This document shows positions 7,267 to 16,498 of a stretch of 64,000 nt of DNA, piece by piece. The notes below the pieces were generated by a model. It saw only the letters and a list, made by a program, of their open reading frames with translations. It ran no database searches and was not told the origin of the DNA. A program made the position numbers and the translations under genes. The DNA is from Dehalobacter alkaniphilus (GTDB taxonomy: Bacteria; Bacillota; Desulfitobacteriia; Desulfitobacteriales; Syntrophobotulaceae): NCBI GenBank assembly GCA_040500365.1, contig CP148031.1:1550001-1614000 (forward strand), given 5' to 3'. Numbering within the stretch: the stretch's first letter is position 1; each line of letters opens with the position of its first letter.

Positions 7267-10200
7267 ATGTTCACACATCTTCATGTTCATACCGAATACA
7301 GCCTTCTGGACGGCGCGGCCAGAATCAATGACCTTGTGCATTCTGCTGCTGAGCTGGAAATGCCGGCGCTCGCGATCACCGATCACGGCGTGATGTACGG
7401 CGTGCTGGATTTTTATAAAGCCTGCGGCAAACAGGGAATTAAGCCTATCATCGGCTGTGAGATCTATATGGCTCCCGGAAAAAGAACGGAACGGGTCCTA
7501 GGCAAAGATGACAAGAACTATCATCTGGTCCTTCTTGCCGAAACGAACGAGGGCTATCAGAACCTGGTGAAAATTGTCTCGCAGGCCAATGTGGACGGCT
7601 TTTATTACAAACCCAGGGCCGACAAGGAACTGTTGCAGCAGCACAGTAAAGGTTTAATTGCATTGAGCGCCTGTCTGGGCGGAGAGATCCCGGAGTACCT
7701 GATGCAGGACAATCCAGCCAGAGCCAGAGCGGCGGCGATGGAGTATCTCGATATTTTTGGTCCGGAACACTTTTATTTGGAGCTGCAGGATCATGGCATC
7801 ACCGATCAGAGAAAAGTCAATGCCGGCCTCTGGGACCTGCACCGGGAGACACGGATTCCGCTGCTAGCGACCAACGATGTCCATTATATTCGGAAAGAAG
7901 ATGCGTCGGTTCAGGATATCCTGCTGTGCATCCAGACAGGAAAGACGCTGGCTGACAGCTCCAGGATGAGCTTTGAGGGCAGGGAGTATTATCTGAAAAG
8001 CAAGCAGGAGATGAATTTGCTTTTTGGGGAGACGCCCGAGGTTTTACGCCAGACGAATGAGATTGCGGAGCGCTGCAACGTCAGCTTTTCGTTTGGCCAG
8101 CATTATCTGCCGGTCTACGAGGTTCCGGAAGGCTGCACCCTGGACGAGTACCTGCGGGAATTATGCTGGAAGGCGTTCCCGGTATTCTACCCCGATGCAA
8201 CGCCGGAACAGCGTGAGCGGCTGGAATATGAGCTTGGGATTATTACCCAGACTGGTTTTTCCGGGTATTTTCTGATTGTGTCCGATTTCTGCCGGTATGC
8301 CCGGGAGCATGATGTTGCGGTCGGTCCGGGGCGTGGTTCGGCAGCTGCGAGTATGGTTGCGTACTTGCTCGGCATCACCTCCGTGGAGCCGCTGCGGCAT
8401 GATCTTCTTTTTGAACGTTTTTTAAATCCGGAAAGGATATCCATGCCGGATATTGATATCGACTTTGACCCGGAAGGCCGGGAAAAAGTTATTAAATATG
8501 TAACAGAAAAGTATGGGGAAGAGAAAGTTTGCCAGATCATTACGTTTGGTACCATGGGCGCCAAGGGCGTGCTGAGGGATGTCGGAAGAGTCCTGAATAT
8601 ACCGCTCAGCAAAGTCGATAAAGTCGCCAAAGCAGTGCCGTATGAATTGGGCATGACGCTAGAAAGAGCGCTGGCCGTTTCTCCTGAACTGCAGAAAATG
8701 GTTAGGGAAGAAGAGGAAATCAAAAAGTTGTATGAGATTTCCAAGTCCCTGGAGGGAATGCCGAGACATGCTTCCACGCATGCTGCCGGCGTCGTGATTG
8801 CCAGGGACGAATTGACCAGTTACCTTCCGCTTCAGAAAACCTCCGACGGGCTCTTGATGACGCAGTTTCCGATGAAAACGGTTGAGGAGATCGGACTGCT
8901 GAAGATGGATTTCCTGGGCCTGCGGAACCTGACGATCCTGACCAAAGCGCTTGCGAATATTGAACAGGCCCGCGATATCCGGCTTGACCTGAACCATTTA
9001 CCGCTCGACGACCAAGCAACGTATCAGCTGCTTTCCGATGGGAACAGTACAGGTGTATTTCAGCTGGAAAGCGGTGGCATGCGGGCCATCTTAAAAGATT
9101 TGAAGCCCAGTTGTTTTGAAGATATTATTGCGGTAAACGCGCTGTACCGGCCCGGTCCGATGGAACAGATTCCGGAGTTCGTGCGCCGGAAGCATGGCGG
9201 GCTGATCAAAGTCCTGCATTCAAAAATAGAAGAGATTTTAAGACCGACCTACGGGATTATCGTCTACCAGGAACAGGTCATGCAGATTGCTCAGAATCTT
9301 GGCGGATACTCTCTTGGACGAGCAGATCTTCTGCGCAGGGCCATGGGAAAAAAAGACAAGAAGATCATGGCCGAAGAAAAGCAGAACTTTATCTACGGCC
9401 TGCAAGACAGCGACGGTGAATGGATTGTGCCGGGAGCGCTCCGTCTGGGTATAGGCGAAAAGGATGCTGAAGAGATTTTCGATCTGATGGCCAAATTTGC
9501 CGAGTACGGATTCAACAAGGGGCATGCCACGGCTTATGCGATGATCTCATATCAGACAGCGTATCTGAAGGCGAATTATCCGCTCGAATACACTGCAGCG
9601 CTGCTGAGTTCCGTAATCGGCGCATCAGATAAAGTCACTTTTTACATTCAGGAAGCCAGGAGCAGCGGCATAGAGATTCTGCCACCCGATGTCCAGTACA
9701 GTTACCGGGATTTTACCATAGAACACGGAGCGATACGTTTTGGGCTCGAGGCGATCCGCAATGTCGGGACACAGGTGGTTGACAGGATCATCGCCGAAAG
9801 AGCGAACGGCCCGTTTGCGTCGTTTTATGATTTTATTGTACGCATGGATGCTAAAGTTCTAAACAAACGAACCCTGGAAAGTCTGATTAAGGCCGGCGCG
9901 TTTCAGTCACTGTGCAGCCGCGCTCAAGCTATGAAAGTCCTGGATCAGGCCCTGGAGCTGGCCCAGAACCGGCAAAAGGACAGCGAATCCGGCCAGATGT
10001 CTTTGTTTGATCTCGATCAGGACCTCGATGAAGGGTTGAGTATGCCCGAAATACCGGAATTCAGCGAGAGCGAGATCCTGAAGATGGAGAGGGAGTATAT
10101 CGGTATTTATCTCACAGCCCATCCACTTTATTCCGTGAATGACCTGTTCAGGAAAATCACGAGTTCAGAAATCGCGGCCTGTCTCGAAAGTGCGGAAGAA

Positions 10201-10680
10201 AAAAAGGTCATTCTGGGTGGGATAATAAATGCTTATCGGCAAACAATAACGAAAAAAGGGGAAATGATGGCTACCTTCTTACTGGAGGATCTGACCGGAA
10301 CGATTGAGGTTTTGGTATTTCCCAGATTGTTTCCGGAAGTTGTCAGGATGGATAACGACCATATTGTGGTTGTTCACGGCCGTTATTATGTGAATGAAGA
10401 TGAGAAGAAAATATTTGCTGAAAAAGTTCTGCCGATCGAGGAATACAGCGTCAAACCGGATAAATTGTTTCTGAAGATTCCAAGCAATCAGGATACGGAG
10501 CTGACCGATAAGATCCTGGCGGTCCTTGGGGCATTTCGCGGAACGCATCCTGTCTATTTCTTTTGCCAGGATAATAAGAAGACCTTTGAGATAAGTCCAA
10601 ATTATTTTGTCAGGCCATCTGAAGAGCTTGACAGGGCGCTTATTGCGCTTTTGGGAAAAGATCAGGTAAGATGGCAATAA
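7267..10680 (+). CDS. dnaE: DNA polymerase III subunit alpha, DnaE
   Basis: 1137 residues, a replicative C-family polymerase. The PHP domain opens with HLHVHTEYSLLDGAA. The polymerase palm carries GPGRGSAA and the catalytic aspartates in PDIDIDFDPEGRE. The fingers and beta-binding region follow, then an OB-fold near the C terminus (about residues 980-1060, KKVILGGIINAYRQ). The size and lack of an inserted exonuclease mark it as DnaE rather than PolC; in Firmicutes DnaE extends RNA primers on the lagging strand alongside PolC. The ATG at 7267 lies three bases after the regulator stop, so the two genes are probably co-transcribed. Confidence 0.95.
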   Translation: MFTHLHVHTEYSLLDGAARINDLVHSAAELEMPALAITDHGVMYGVLDFYKACGKQGIKPIIGCEIYMAPGKRTERVLGKDDKNYHLVLLAETNEGYQNLVKIVSQANVDGFYYKPRADKELLQQHSKGLIALSACLGGEIPEYLMQDNPARARAAAMEYLDIFGPEHFYLELQDHGITDQRKVNAGLWDLHRETRIPLLATNDVHYIRKEDASVQDILLCIQTGKTLADSSRMSFEGREYYLKSKQEMNLLFGETPEVLRQTNEIAERCNVSFSFGQHYLPVYEVPEGCTLDEYLRELCWKAFPVFYPDATPEQRERLEYELGIITQTGFSGYFLIVSDFCRYAREHDVAVGPGRGSAAASMVAYLLGITSVEPLRHDLLFERFLNPERISMPDIDIDFDPEGREKVIKYVTEKYGEEKVCQIITFGTMGAKGVLRDVGRVLNIPLSKVDKVAKAVPYELGMTLERALAVSPELQKMVREEEEIKKLYEISKSLEGMPRHASTHAAGVVIARDELTSYLPLQKTSDGLLMTQFPMKTVEEIGLLKMDFLGLRNLTILTKALANIEQARDIRLDLNHLPLDDQATYQLLSDGNSTGVFQLESGGMRAILKDLKPSCFEDIIAVNALYRPGPMEQIPEFVRRKHGGLIKVLHSKIEEILRPTYGIIVYQEQVMQIAQNLGGYSLGRADLLRRAMGKKDKKIMAEEKQNFIYGLQDSDGEWIVPGALRLGIGEKDAEEIFDLMAKFAEYGFNKGHATAYAMISYQTAYLKANYPLEYTAALLSSVIGASDKVTFYIQEARSSGIEILPPDVQYSYRDFTIEHGAIRFGLEAIRNVGTQVVDRIIAERANGPFASFYDFIVRMDAKVLNKRTLESLIKAGAFQSLCSRAQAMKVLDQALELAQNRQKDSESGQMSLFDLDQDLDEGLSMPEIPEFSESEILKMEREYIGIYLTAHPLYSVNDLFRKITSSEIAACLESAEEKKVILGGIINAYRQTITKKGEMMATFLLEDLTGTIEVLVFPRLFPEVVRMDNDHIVVVHGRYYVNEDEKKIFAEKVLPIEEYSVKPDKLFLKIPSNQDTELTDKILAVLGAFRGTHPVYFFCQDNKKTFEISPNYFVRPSEELDRALIALLGKDQVRWQ

Positions 10681-10778
10681 TAATTTGTTGGAAGAGGCAG
10701 GATATTGCTACTTTGAGGCGAATCCCATAAATAGATTTTATGACACTAAGATATTTTCTAGACTGAAGGAGATTTTTT

Positions 10779-11264
10779 GTGCGAACTGCAATATACCCGG
10801 GGACATTCGATCCAGTAACCAATGGACACCTTGATATCCTGCATAGAGCCATTTATCTTTTTGACCGTGTCATTGTGGCGGTAGCTTCCGAAAGTAACAA
10901 ACAGACGCTTTTTTCCTTGGAAGAAAGACAGAAGCTGTTGAGATGCGAAACCAGCGATATGGAAAATGTTGAAGTCATGTCTTTTGGCGGTCTGACTGTG
11001 GATTTTGCGCGTGAATGCGAAGCTATTGCGCTGATCAGAGGCTTGCGGGCCATGACTGATTTCGAATACGAATTTCAGCTGGCTTTGATGAATAAAAAGC
11101 TGGCTCCCGACATCGAGACCGTCTTTTTAATGACAAAAAGCGAGTATTCGTTCATCAGTTCCAGCTCGATCAAATCGGCGGCAAGTCTGCAAGGAGATGT
11201 TTCAGGATTAGTTCCGCCGAATGTGGAGAAAGCAATGATTCAAAAGTATAATAAGATGGTCTAA
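10779..11264 (+). CDS. coaD: Phosphopantetheine adenylyltransferase
   Basis: Transfers AMP from ATP to 4'-phosphopantetheine to give dephospho-CoA, the penultimate step of coenzyme A synthesis. 161 residues, standard length. The nucleotidyltransferase signature GTFDPVTNGHLDI, with the TxGH motif, is at residues 8-20, and the ISSSSIK motif is near residue 125. The start is GTG 10779, preceded by GAAGGAG. The gene for the next CoA step, coaE, lies 15 kb away at 26.15 kb. Confidence 0.95.
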   Translation: MRTAIYPGTFDPVTNGHLDILHRAIYLFDRVIVAVASESNKQTLFSLEERQKLLRCETSDMENVEVMSFGGLTVDFARECEAIALIRGLRAMTDFEYEFQLALMNKKLAPDIETVFLMTKSEYSFISSSSIKSAASLQGDVSGLVPPNVEKAMIQKYNKMV

Positions 11265-11285
11265 ACGCTTATTGGAGGATAGAAT

Positions 11286-11483
11286 ATGTGGACAGTCATT
11301 TATATAGCGCCAAATAAAGCAGTTGCTGAAAAATATCAAAAAGCATTTGCAGACGAAGGTATTTTAGTCCAGCTAAAAGCAGTTGGTTCACAGGAATCCA
11401 CCGACGTAAGCGTCGAAATACTCGTGCCGGAGTCGGAGGCTGAGGAAGCCAACGAGATTCTGACCGGTATTATGCGTTCATAA
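11286..11483 (+). CDS. Small conserved protein, 65 aa
   Basis: 65 residues with a beta-alpha-beta look: MWTVIYIAPNKAVAEKYQ, then VSVEILVPESEAEEANEIL. This resembles the DUF2007-like signal-transducing fold often found as a short gene after coaD in Clostridia. GGAGG lies eight bases upstream. It follows coaD by 21 bases and is probably in the same transcript. The function is unknown. Confidence 0.65.
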   Translation: MWTVIYIAPNKAVAEKYQKAFADEGILVQLKAVGSQESTDVSVEILVPESEAEEANEILTGIMRS

Positions 11484-11593
11484 TCCAAGTTGTCTTTATC
11501 GGAGTAAAAAATAATATGAAAATAGCCGTAAAAAAAGTGGCAATGTACTTGCGTTTTTGACGCTGATACTATAAAATAGCAAAAGTAAGGCGT

Positions 11594-11680
11594 GCCGAAG
11601 TGGCGGAATTGGCAGACGCGTCGGTCTCAAAAACCGATATCTGTGAGGATGTGCCGGTTCGACCCCGGCCTTCGGCACCA
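11594..11680 (+). tRNA. tRNA-Leu (anticodon CAA)
   Basis: An 87-base tRNA with encoded CCA. The acceptor stem GCCGAAG pairs with CTTCGGC, the T arm contains GGTTCGACCCC, and the anticodon stem TCGGT/ACCGA encloses the loop CTCAAAA with anticodon CAA. The long variable arm (ATCTGTGAGGAT) marks a class II tRNA, as expected for leucine. Confidence 0.95.
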
Positions 11681-11686
11681 GTAATT

Positions 11687-11714
11687 TAAAGGCTTTTGGG
11701 CCTTTTTATTTTTT
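11687..11714 (+). terminator. Terminator after tRNA-Leu
   Basis: AAAGGC (11688-11693) pairs with GCCTTT (11700-11705) and is followed by a T-rich run. Confidence 0.7.
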
Positions 11715-11795
11715 GTCTTTTTACAAGATCATCAATGTTCTGGCGTGTGCAGCCAAGAATTTCTATAAACAGGCAGTGAAAGATATAGAACATCG

Positions 11796-11830
11796 AAGCC
11801 CCGAGGGAGTGATCCTTCGGGGCTTTCGCT
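11796..11830. terminator. GC-rich hairpin, convergent terminator
   Basis: AAGCCCCGA pairs with TTCGGGGCTT around a short loop. It lies between the plus-strand tRNA and the minus-strand spore protein gene and may stop transcription from either side, though the T-run is short. Confidence 0.55.
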
Positions 11831-11846
11831 GTCATGGCTGGATGAT

Positions 11847-11996
11847 TTAGATTTTACCGTTAATGTATTCAAAGGTTTTCTTAACCATGCTACCTCCAAC
11901 AGAGCCGTTTTGTCTTGCGGAGGTGTCTGGACCTAAGTTAACATTAAGCTCGCTGGCAACGCTTTGTTTGTTAACCGGCAGTTTATACTTAGCCAT
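11847..11996 (-). CDS. Alpha/beta-type small acid-soluble spore protein
   Basis: 49 residues, beginning MAKYKLPVNKQSVASELN. It contains the two conserved alpha/beta SASP segments: SVASELNVNLGP, with the GPR cleavage site, and ARQNGSVGGSMVKK. It is short for the family (usually 60-90) because the N-terminal tail is minimal, but both DNA-binding helices are complete. The Shine-Dalgarno AAAGGAGGG lies just upstream of the ATG on the minus strand. It protects forespore DNA and shows that the organism makes endospores. Confidence 0.85.
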   Translation of the reverse strand: MAKYKLPVNKQSVASELNVNLGPDTSARQNGSVGGSMVKKTFEYINGKI

Positions 11997-12303
11997 TAGA
12001 TATCCCTCCTTTTTGTTTATTTATCTGTAGTATCTGCATATAGGAATAAAATACACAGGTAGTTTATTTTAATTCAGTAAGTTTTTAACATTTAGACCGG
12101 GGATTTCCTTGGTTTTGTCGTTTTGTTTTGGCTGTATCCGATGAGCGGGATTGCCAAAAAGAAGCTTATTATGCTTGCAAGCAGTACCTATATATAATTG
12201 TATATACCTGTATAAAATCAAGGATTTTAGCCAAATTTTGAGTTTTGGGGCAGGAAATGAAATCTTCATAGCGAAGTAATAAAACCGGAAAGGGGGGATT
12301 GAA
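11997..12303. other. AT-rich intergenic stretch
   Basis: 307 bases without a supportable gene. It must carry the divergent control region of the spore protein and the 100-aa gene. An imperfect palindrome CTATATATAATTGTATATA lies near 12188-12206. No clear sigma-A promoter is seen for the plus strand. Confidence 0.4.
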
Positions 12304-12606
12304 ATGGAAAACCAATTTGCTGAACTGTATCATGACTTTGAGATGTATCAACACTGCCAGCTTATCTTTTCAGAACAGGCTCCGGATGGCATAAAAATCC
12401 AGCAAATCTCTTATGATACGTTTAAACCAATTAAAGATGATAACGGGATATTATACTTCCCAATGAACGAACTAGGTTTCGGGTATTTTATAACCAATAA
12501 TTTTAATATTGTGAAAATGCCTTCGAAACAGAAAAAAGTAATGTATAGGATTGAAAAAGATGGAGAAGAATACTTTTCCATTTATTTATTTGGTCCAAAG
12601 AAGTAA
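12304..12606 (+). CDS. Hypothetical protein, 100 aa
   Basis: 100 residues, acidic-aromatic, with no motif I recognise. AAAGGGGGG lies upstream at a normal spacing from the ATG, which supports translation. It has no signal peptide or membrane segment. It stands alone between a spore protein gene and the ferredoxin oxidoreductase operon and is AT-rich like a recent or weakly constrained gene. Confidence 0.5.
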   Translation: MENQFAELYHDFEMYQHCQLIFSEQAPDGIKIQQISYDTFKPIKDDNGILYFPMNELGFGYFITNNFNIVKMPSKQKKVMYRIEKDGEEYFSIYLFGPKK

Positions 12607-12768
12607 TTGCGTGCCTTTCCGTAACCCTCACAATTACTTTAAGTTTTTTGAGTTCTATTGCCATGAAGAATTTAGAAAACTGCAAGTAAATTGGCAGGTT
12701 TTACATTGTTCCAGTGTAAAACGGTTACATACTAAAAGGTAGAACAAATTTGCAATCGGCAATTCACG

Positions 12769-12813
12769 AATACGGGTGTTTATGATTCGGATCTGAGTCT
12801 AAACACCCGTATT
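12769..12813 (+). terminator. Terminator-like hairpin
   Basis: AATACGGGTGTTTA (12769-12782) pairs with TAAACACCCGTATT (12800-12813), a 14-bp perfect stem with a 17-base loop. The following T-run is broken. Confidence 0.65.
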
Positions 12814-12913
12814 TGCTGTTTCGCTTTGAAATTAAAGGATTTATTTGGATTATAAAAAACAACGAAGTAACCATTAAATAAGCCGAAAATTGAGTATTTA
12901 ATATGTATTGAAG

Positions 12914-12943
12914 TTGATATCAAACGTGAATTTGTGGTATTAT
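12914..12943 (+). promoter_or_regulatory. Candidate sigma-A promoter of the oxidoreductase operon
   Basis: TTGATA (12914-12919), an 18-base spacer, then TATTAT (12938-12943). It ends about 40 bases before the GTG start of the first gene. Confidence 0.45.
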
Positions 12944-12985
12944 TAATTTTAATTGTCTTATAATTCTTACTTTAGGAGGTCTCGT

Positions 12986-13651
12986 GTGCAGAGTGCAAGG
13001 GTTACCATTTTTGCCGGTCACTATGGCAGCGGCAAGACGAGTGTTGCTGTAAACTACGCCTTGTGGCTGAAAAAAAGTCATAAGAAAGTCACCATTGCCG
13101 ATCTGGATATTGTTAACCCTTATTTCAGAACCAAAGATAGCGCGCAGGTGCTGAAAAGGTCAGGGATTAAGCTGATTTCCTCGGATTATGCGAATTCGAA
13201 TGTTGATATTCCTGCTGTTCCGGGAGAAATCAATGCGATATTTGACGAACGCGATGCCTATGCGGTGATTGACGTTGGCGGAGACGACAGAGGCGCCTAT
13301 GCTCTCGGCCGCTATTACGAACAGCTCCACCGTACAGATGCTGCTGCCTACATTGTTGTAAATATGTACCGGCCTTTAAGCCGCGATGCCGAAGCGACGA
13401 TTAAAATTAAATACGAAATTGAAGCGGCAGCGCGAATCAAATTTTCCGGAATTATTAATAATTCTAACCTGGGTAATGCTACTACCGCCTCCGATGTTAT
13501 GAATTCGCTTCCTTACGCAGAGCAAATCTCTGAAAGGACGGGACTGCCGATTGTGATGACAACCGTGCAGAGAAGTCTGGCAGCGGAACTGGCAAGTAAT
13601 ATTCAAAATATATTTCCAATAGATTTGGAGGAGTATGAATGGCAAAAGTGA
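12986..13651 (+). CDS. P-loop ATPase of the MinD/CobQ-like group, unknown role
   Basis: About 221 residues. A Walker A motif GHYGSGKTS is near residue 12, a deviant switch/Walker B region VIDVGGDDRGAY is near residue 95, and VTIADLDIVNPYF resembles the switch I region of SIMIBI-class NTPases. It opens a tight operon with the four subunits of a 2-oxoacid:ferredoxin oxidoreductase and overlaps the ferredoxin gene by 13 bases, so it may help assemble or regulate that complex; this is inference. The GTG at 12986 follows AGGAGG; an earlier frame start at 12953 lacks a ribosome binding site. Confidence 0.65.
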   Translation: MQSARVTIFAGHYGSGKTSVAVNYALWLKKSHKKVTIADLDIVNPYFRTKDSAQVLKRSGIKLISSDYANSNVDIPAVPGEINAIFDERDAYAVIDVGGDDRGAYALGRYYEQLHRTDAAAYIVVNMYRPLSRDAEATIKIKYEIEAAARIKFSGIINNSNLGNATTASDVMNSLPYAEQISERTGLPIVMTTVQRSLAAELASNIQNIFPIDLEEYEWQK

Positions 13652-13863
13652 CGAAACTAACAATCGAGGCAGACAGATGCAAAGGCTGCTCTCTTTGTGT
13701 AAACGCTTGTCCTAAGAATTTGCTCAGACTTTCGCCCGAAACCCTTAACAGCAAAGGATTTCATCCTGCGGAAATGACAGATCAGCAAGCGTGCACGGCC
13801 TGTGGATTCTGCGCGATCATGTGTCCGGATGTTTGTATTCAGATTGAAAAAGAGGTGAATTAA
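13639..13863 (+). CDS. korD: Ferredoxin-type subunit of a 2-oxoacid:ferredoxin oxidoreductase
   Basis: 74 residues with two 4Fe-4S motifs. The first is CKGCSLCVNACP (residues about 15-26) and the second CTACGFCAIMCP (about 53-64). This is the delta subunit that passes electrons from the catalytic core to free ferredoxin. It overlaps the ATPase gene and is followed six bases later by the alpha subunit gene, with GGAGG inside the previous gene as its ribosome binding site. Confidence 0.88.
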   Translation: MAKVTKLTIEADRCKGCSLCVNACPKNLLRLSPETLNSKGFHPAEMTDQQACTACGFCAIMCPDVCIQIEKEVN

Positions 13864-13868
13864 AGAAA

Positions 13869-14933
13869 ATGGCGGAGAAAGTATTAATGAAGGGAAATGA
13901 AGCAATTGCCGAAGCCGCAATTATGGCCGGCTGCCGTCATTTCTTCGGTTATCCGATAACGCCTCAGACCGAGGTTGCAGCTTATATGGCCAAACGTATG
14001 CCGAAAATCGGAGGAACTTATTTGCAGGCGGAAAGTGAAATTGCGGCCATCAACATGGTTTACGGAGCGTCCTCAGCGGGAGTCCGAGCGATGACGTCTT
14101 CATCGAGCCCGGGAATTTCCCTGAAAAGCGAAGGCTTATCCTATATGGCAGGAAGCGATCTGCCTGCAGTGCTGGTCAATATTCAACGCGGCGGTCCTGG
14201 ACTTGGCGGAATCCGTCCGTCCCAGTCCGACTATTTCCAGGCAACACGTTCTTCCGGTCACGGAGATTTTCATATGATTGTGCTTGCACCGAATAACGTT
14301 CAGGAAATGTTCGACCTGACGGTAGAAGCTTTTGAACTGGCTGACCAGTACCGGATGACCGCGATGATTTTAGGCGACGGGATGCTTGGACAGGTGATGG
14401 AGCCTGTGGACATCAGCCGCGGCGAAGCGGCGTCGAACGTTACCAAGGATTGGGCGCTGACTGGAACAAAAGGTCAGAGAAAAAGAAATGTCATTAATTC
14501 GCTTTATCTCGAAGCCGAAGAGCTCGAGATGCTTAACTTGAAACGTTTTGAAAAATACGCGGAAGTTGAAAAAATTGCCAGAACGGACAATTGCCTGACC
14601 GAGGATGCGGAAGTAATTATCGTTGCTTATGGTATCTGCGCCAGAATAGCCCGAAATGCGATTAACGAAGCCCGTAAAAAAGGCATAAAAGCAGGGTTGA
14701 TTCGTCCGGTTACTTTATGGCCGTTCCCGAAAAACCAGCTGAAAGCCGCAGCGGAAAAAGCAAAGGCTTTTGTGGTGGTTGAAATGAGTATGGGACAAAT
14801 GATCCAGGATGTGGAGCTGAGCATCCGCTGCAGCCGCCCGGTGCATCTCTGCAGCCGTACCGGCGGGATGGTTCCGACTCCAGAAGCTGTCTTGGAAGCA
14901 ATAGAAAACGCTGCGCAGGCGGAAAGGAGTTAA
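13869..14933 (+). CDS. korA: 2-oxoacid:ferredoxin oxidoreductase, alpha subunit (VorB/KorA type)
   Basis: 354 residues. The N-terminal pyrimidine-binding TPP domain begins KGNEAIAEAAIMAGC and carries FGYPITPQTE. The middle region has SSSSPGISL and RGGPGLGG, and a transketolase C-terminal-like domain ends the protein. It forms the core with the beta subunit and oxidatively decarboxylates a 2-oxoacid to acyl-CoA while reducing ferredoxin. Whether the substrate is 2-oxoglutarate or a branched-chain 2-oxoacid cannot be settled from sequence. The nearby AMP-forming acyl-CoA ligase would fit a branched-chain or aryl acid role. Confidence 0.88.
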   Translation: MAEKVLMKGNEAIAEAAIMAGCRHFFGYPITPQTEVAAYMAKRMPKIGGTYLQAESEIAAINMVYGASSAGVRAMTSSSSPGISLKSEGLSYMAGSDLPAVLVNIQRGGPGLGGIRPSQSDYFQATRSSGHGDFHMIVLAPNNVQEMFDLTVEAFELADQYRMTAMILGDGMLGQVMEPVDISRGEAASNVTKDWALTGTKGQRKRNVINSLYLEAEELEMLNLKRFEKYAEVEKIARTDNCLTEDAEVIIVAYGICARIARNAINEARKKGIKAGLIRPVTLWPFPKNQLKAAAEKAKAFVVVEMSMGQMIQDVELSIRCSRPVHLCSRTGGMVPTPEAVLEAIENAAQAERS

Positions 14934-14935
14934 TT

Positions 14936-15679
14936 ATGGAAATTGTTTTTCAAAGACCGAAAGCACTTTCAGATGTATCCAGTCATTATTGCCCCGGCTG
15001 TACCCATGGGATTATTCACAGGCTGGTGGCAGAAGTTCTTGACGAACTTGATCTTACCGGAAAAACAGTCGGTGTCGCCCCTGTTGGCTGCGCTGTACTT
15101 GCTTATAACTATTTTGAATGTGATATGGCGCAGGCAGCGCACGGCCGGGCTCCGGCAGTTGCGACAGGCCTTAAGCGCGCCAATCCGTCCAATATCGTAT
15201 TTACGTACCAGGGGGACGGAGACCTGGCAGCTATTGGGACGGCTGAGACCGTTCATGCAGCAGCCCGAGGTGAAAATATTACCATTATCTTCGTCAACAA
15301 TGCCATTTATGGCATGACCGGCGGACAGATGGCCCCTACGACCATCCCGGGGCAGATCACGCAGACCTCTCCTTACGGGAGGGATCCGAAGTATGCAGGC
15401 TTCCCCTTGAAAGTCTGCGAAACGCTTTCCACGATTGACGGGACGGCCTACGCCGAGCGCGTATCTGTCGATAGTGTTAAAAATGTGATCAACGCCAAGA
15501 AGGCGATCAAAAAGGCTTTTGAATACCAGATCGCCGGGAAAGGCTTTACGATTGTCGAGGTTCTGTCGACCTGCTCGACCAACTGGGGGCTAGAGCCTGT
15601 TGAAGCGCTCACCTGGCTGCGCGAGAACCTGATTCCTTACTACCCGCTGGGTGTCTATAAGGATAAGGAGGTTTTTTAA
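14936..15679 (+). CDS. korB: 2-oxoacid:ferredoxin oxidoreductase, beta subunit
   Basis: 247 residues, the TPP pyrophosphate-binding subunit. The motif GDGDLAAIG at about residue 84, followed by NNAIYGMTGGQM about 30 residues later, is the TPP/Mg site. HYCPGCTHG near the N terminus is a conserved cysteine motif of this subunit family. The ATG at 14936 lies two bases after the alpha stop, and its stop overlaps the gamma ATG by one base, so the genes are coupled. Confidence 0.9.
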   Translation: MEIVFQRPKALSDVSSHYCPGCTHGIIHRLVAEVLDELDLTGKTVGVAPVGCAVLAYNYFECDMAQAAHGRAPAVATGLKRANPSNIVFTYQGDGDLAAIGTAETVHAAARGENITIIFVNNAIYGMTGGQMAPTTIPGQITQTSPYGRDPKYAGFPLKVCETLSTIDGTAYAERVSVDSVKNVINAKKAIKKAFEYQIAGKGFTIVEVLSTCSTNWGLEPVEALTWLRENLIPYYPLGVYKDKEVF

Positions 15680-16218
15680 TGAGCACGACACTTGAACTTA
15701 TGATTGCAGGTTTCGGCGGACAGGGTGTGCTTTTCGCCGGCAAGATTCTTGTCTATGCCGGGCTGCTGGCGGGTAAGGAAGTCAGCTGGCTTCCGTCCTA
15801 CGGGCCGGAAATGCGCGGCGGCACAGCGAATATTAACGTGATTGTCAGCGATACGCCGATCGGATCACCAATTATTACCTATCCCGGGATGTTGGTTGCG
15901 ATGAACCAGCCATCCCTCGAAAAATTTGAAAGTGACGTCCAGCAAAACGGGACAATCATCATTGATTCCTCCCTGATCCCGATCCAGGTACAGCGTACCG
16001 ATGTTCAGACCTTTTATATACCGGCCACGAAGCTGGCTGAAGACGCCGGCCTGAAAGGACTCGCGAATATGGTCATGGTTGGGAAAATTGCCAAGCAAGC
16101 CGATATTTTTGATCTGGAGATGCTGAATAAAGCAGTATCCAAGTCGATTCCGGAGAGAAAGAAAGATCTTCTGGCATCCAATATCAAAGCGATAGAAATC
16201 GGGTATAAATTTAACTAA
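15679..16218 (+). CDS. korC: 2-oxoacid:ferredoxin oxidoreductase, gamma subunit
   Basis: 179 residues. GFGGQGVLFAGKIL opens the Rossmann-like gamma domain that binds the CoA-handling site, and the signature PSYGPEMRGGTANI follows. This completes the delta-alpha-beta-gamma set, in which all four polypeptides are separate, as in many Clostridia and archaea. AAGGAGG lies in the end of the beta gene. A hairpin region follows after about 160 bases. Confidence 0.9.
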   Translation: MSTTLELMIAGFGGQGVLFAGKILVYAGLLAGKEVSWLPSYGPEMRGGTANINVIVSDTPIGSPIITYPGMLVAMNQPSLEKFESDVQQNGTIIIDSSLIPIQVQRTDVQTFYIPATKLAEDAGLKGLANMVMVGKIAKQADIFDLEMLNKAVSKSIPERKKDLLASNIKAIEIGYKFN

Positions 16219-16376
16219 AGTCGTAGCGTCTTAACTTAAGTAATACAGTTTTGACTTAAGTATTTTAAAAAAGTCTTGTAAAAGTATTGCCGTATTGTAT
16301 TACAGCATAGTATTATAATACTATTGAAACATAGTGTTATAGTATAGTAGTATGATTCGGCAATTATTTTAGTATA

Positions 16377-16456
16377 GCAGGAAGGCTCTAAACGCTTTCT
16401 GCTTTACATAAGTGCAGCTAAGGCTGTAGCCTTAGCCAAGGCTTGGCTTCAGCCAA
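16377..16456 (+). other. Cluster of three short hairpins upstream of the cupin regulator
   Basis: AGCAGGAAG pairs with CTTTCTGCT (16377-16403), AAGGCTGTAGCCTT is at 16420-16433, and TTGGCTTCAGCCAA is at 16443-16456. The first could end the oxidoreductase transcript. The other two lie close to the ribosome binding site of the regulator gene and may be operators or leader structures. The AT-rich stretch 16219-16376 holds no gene. Confidence 0.4.
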
Positions 16457-16498
16457 GTTTTACTTAAAACAGGCAAATTATAAGGAGGTGCCATTAAC

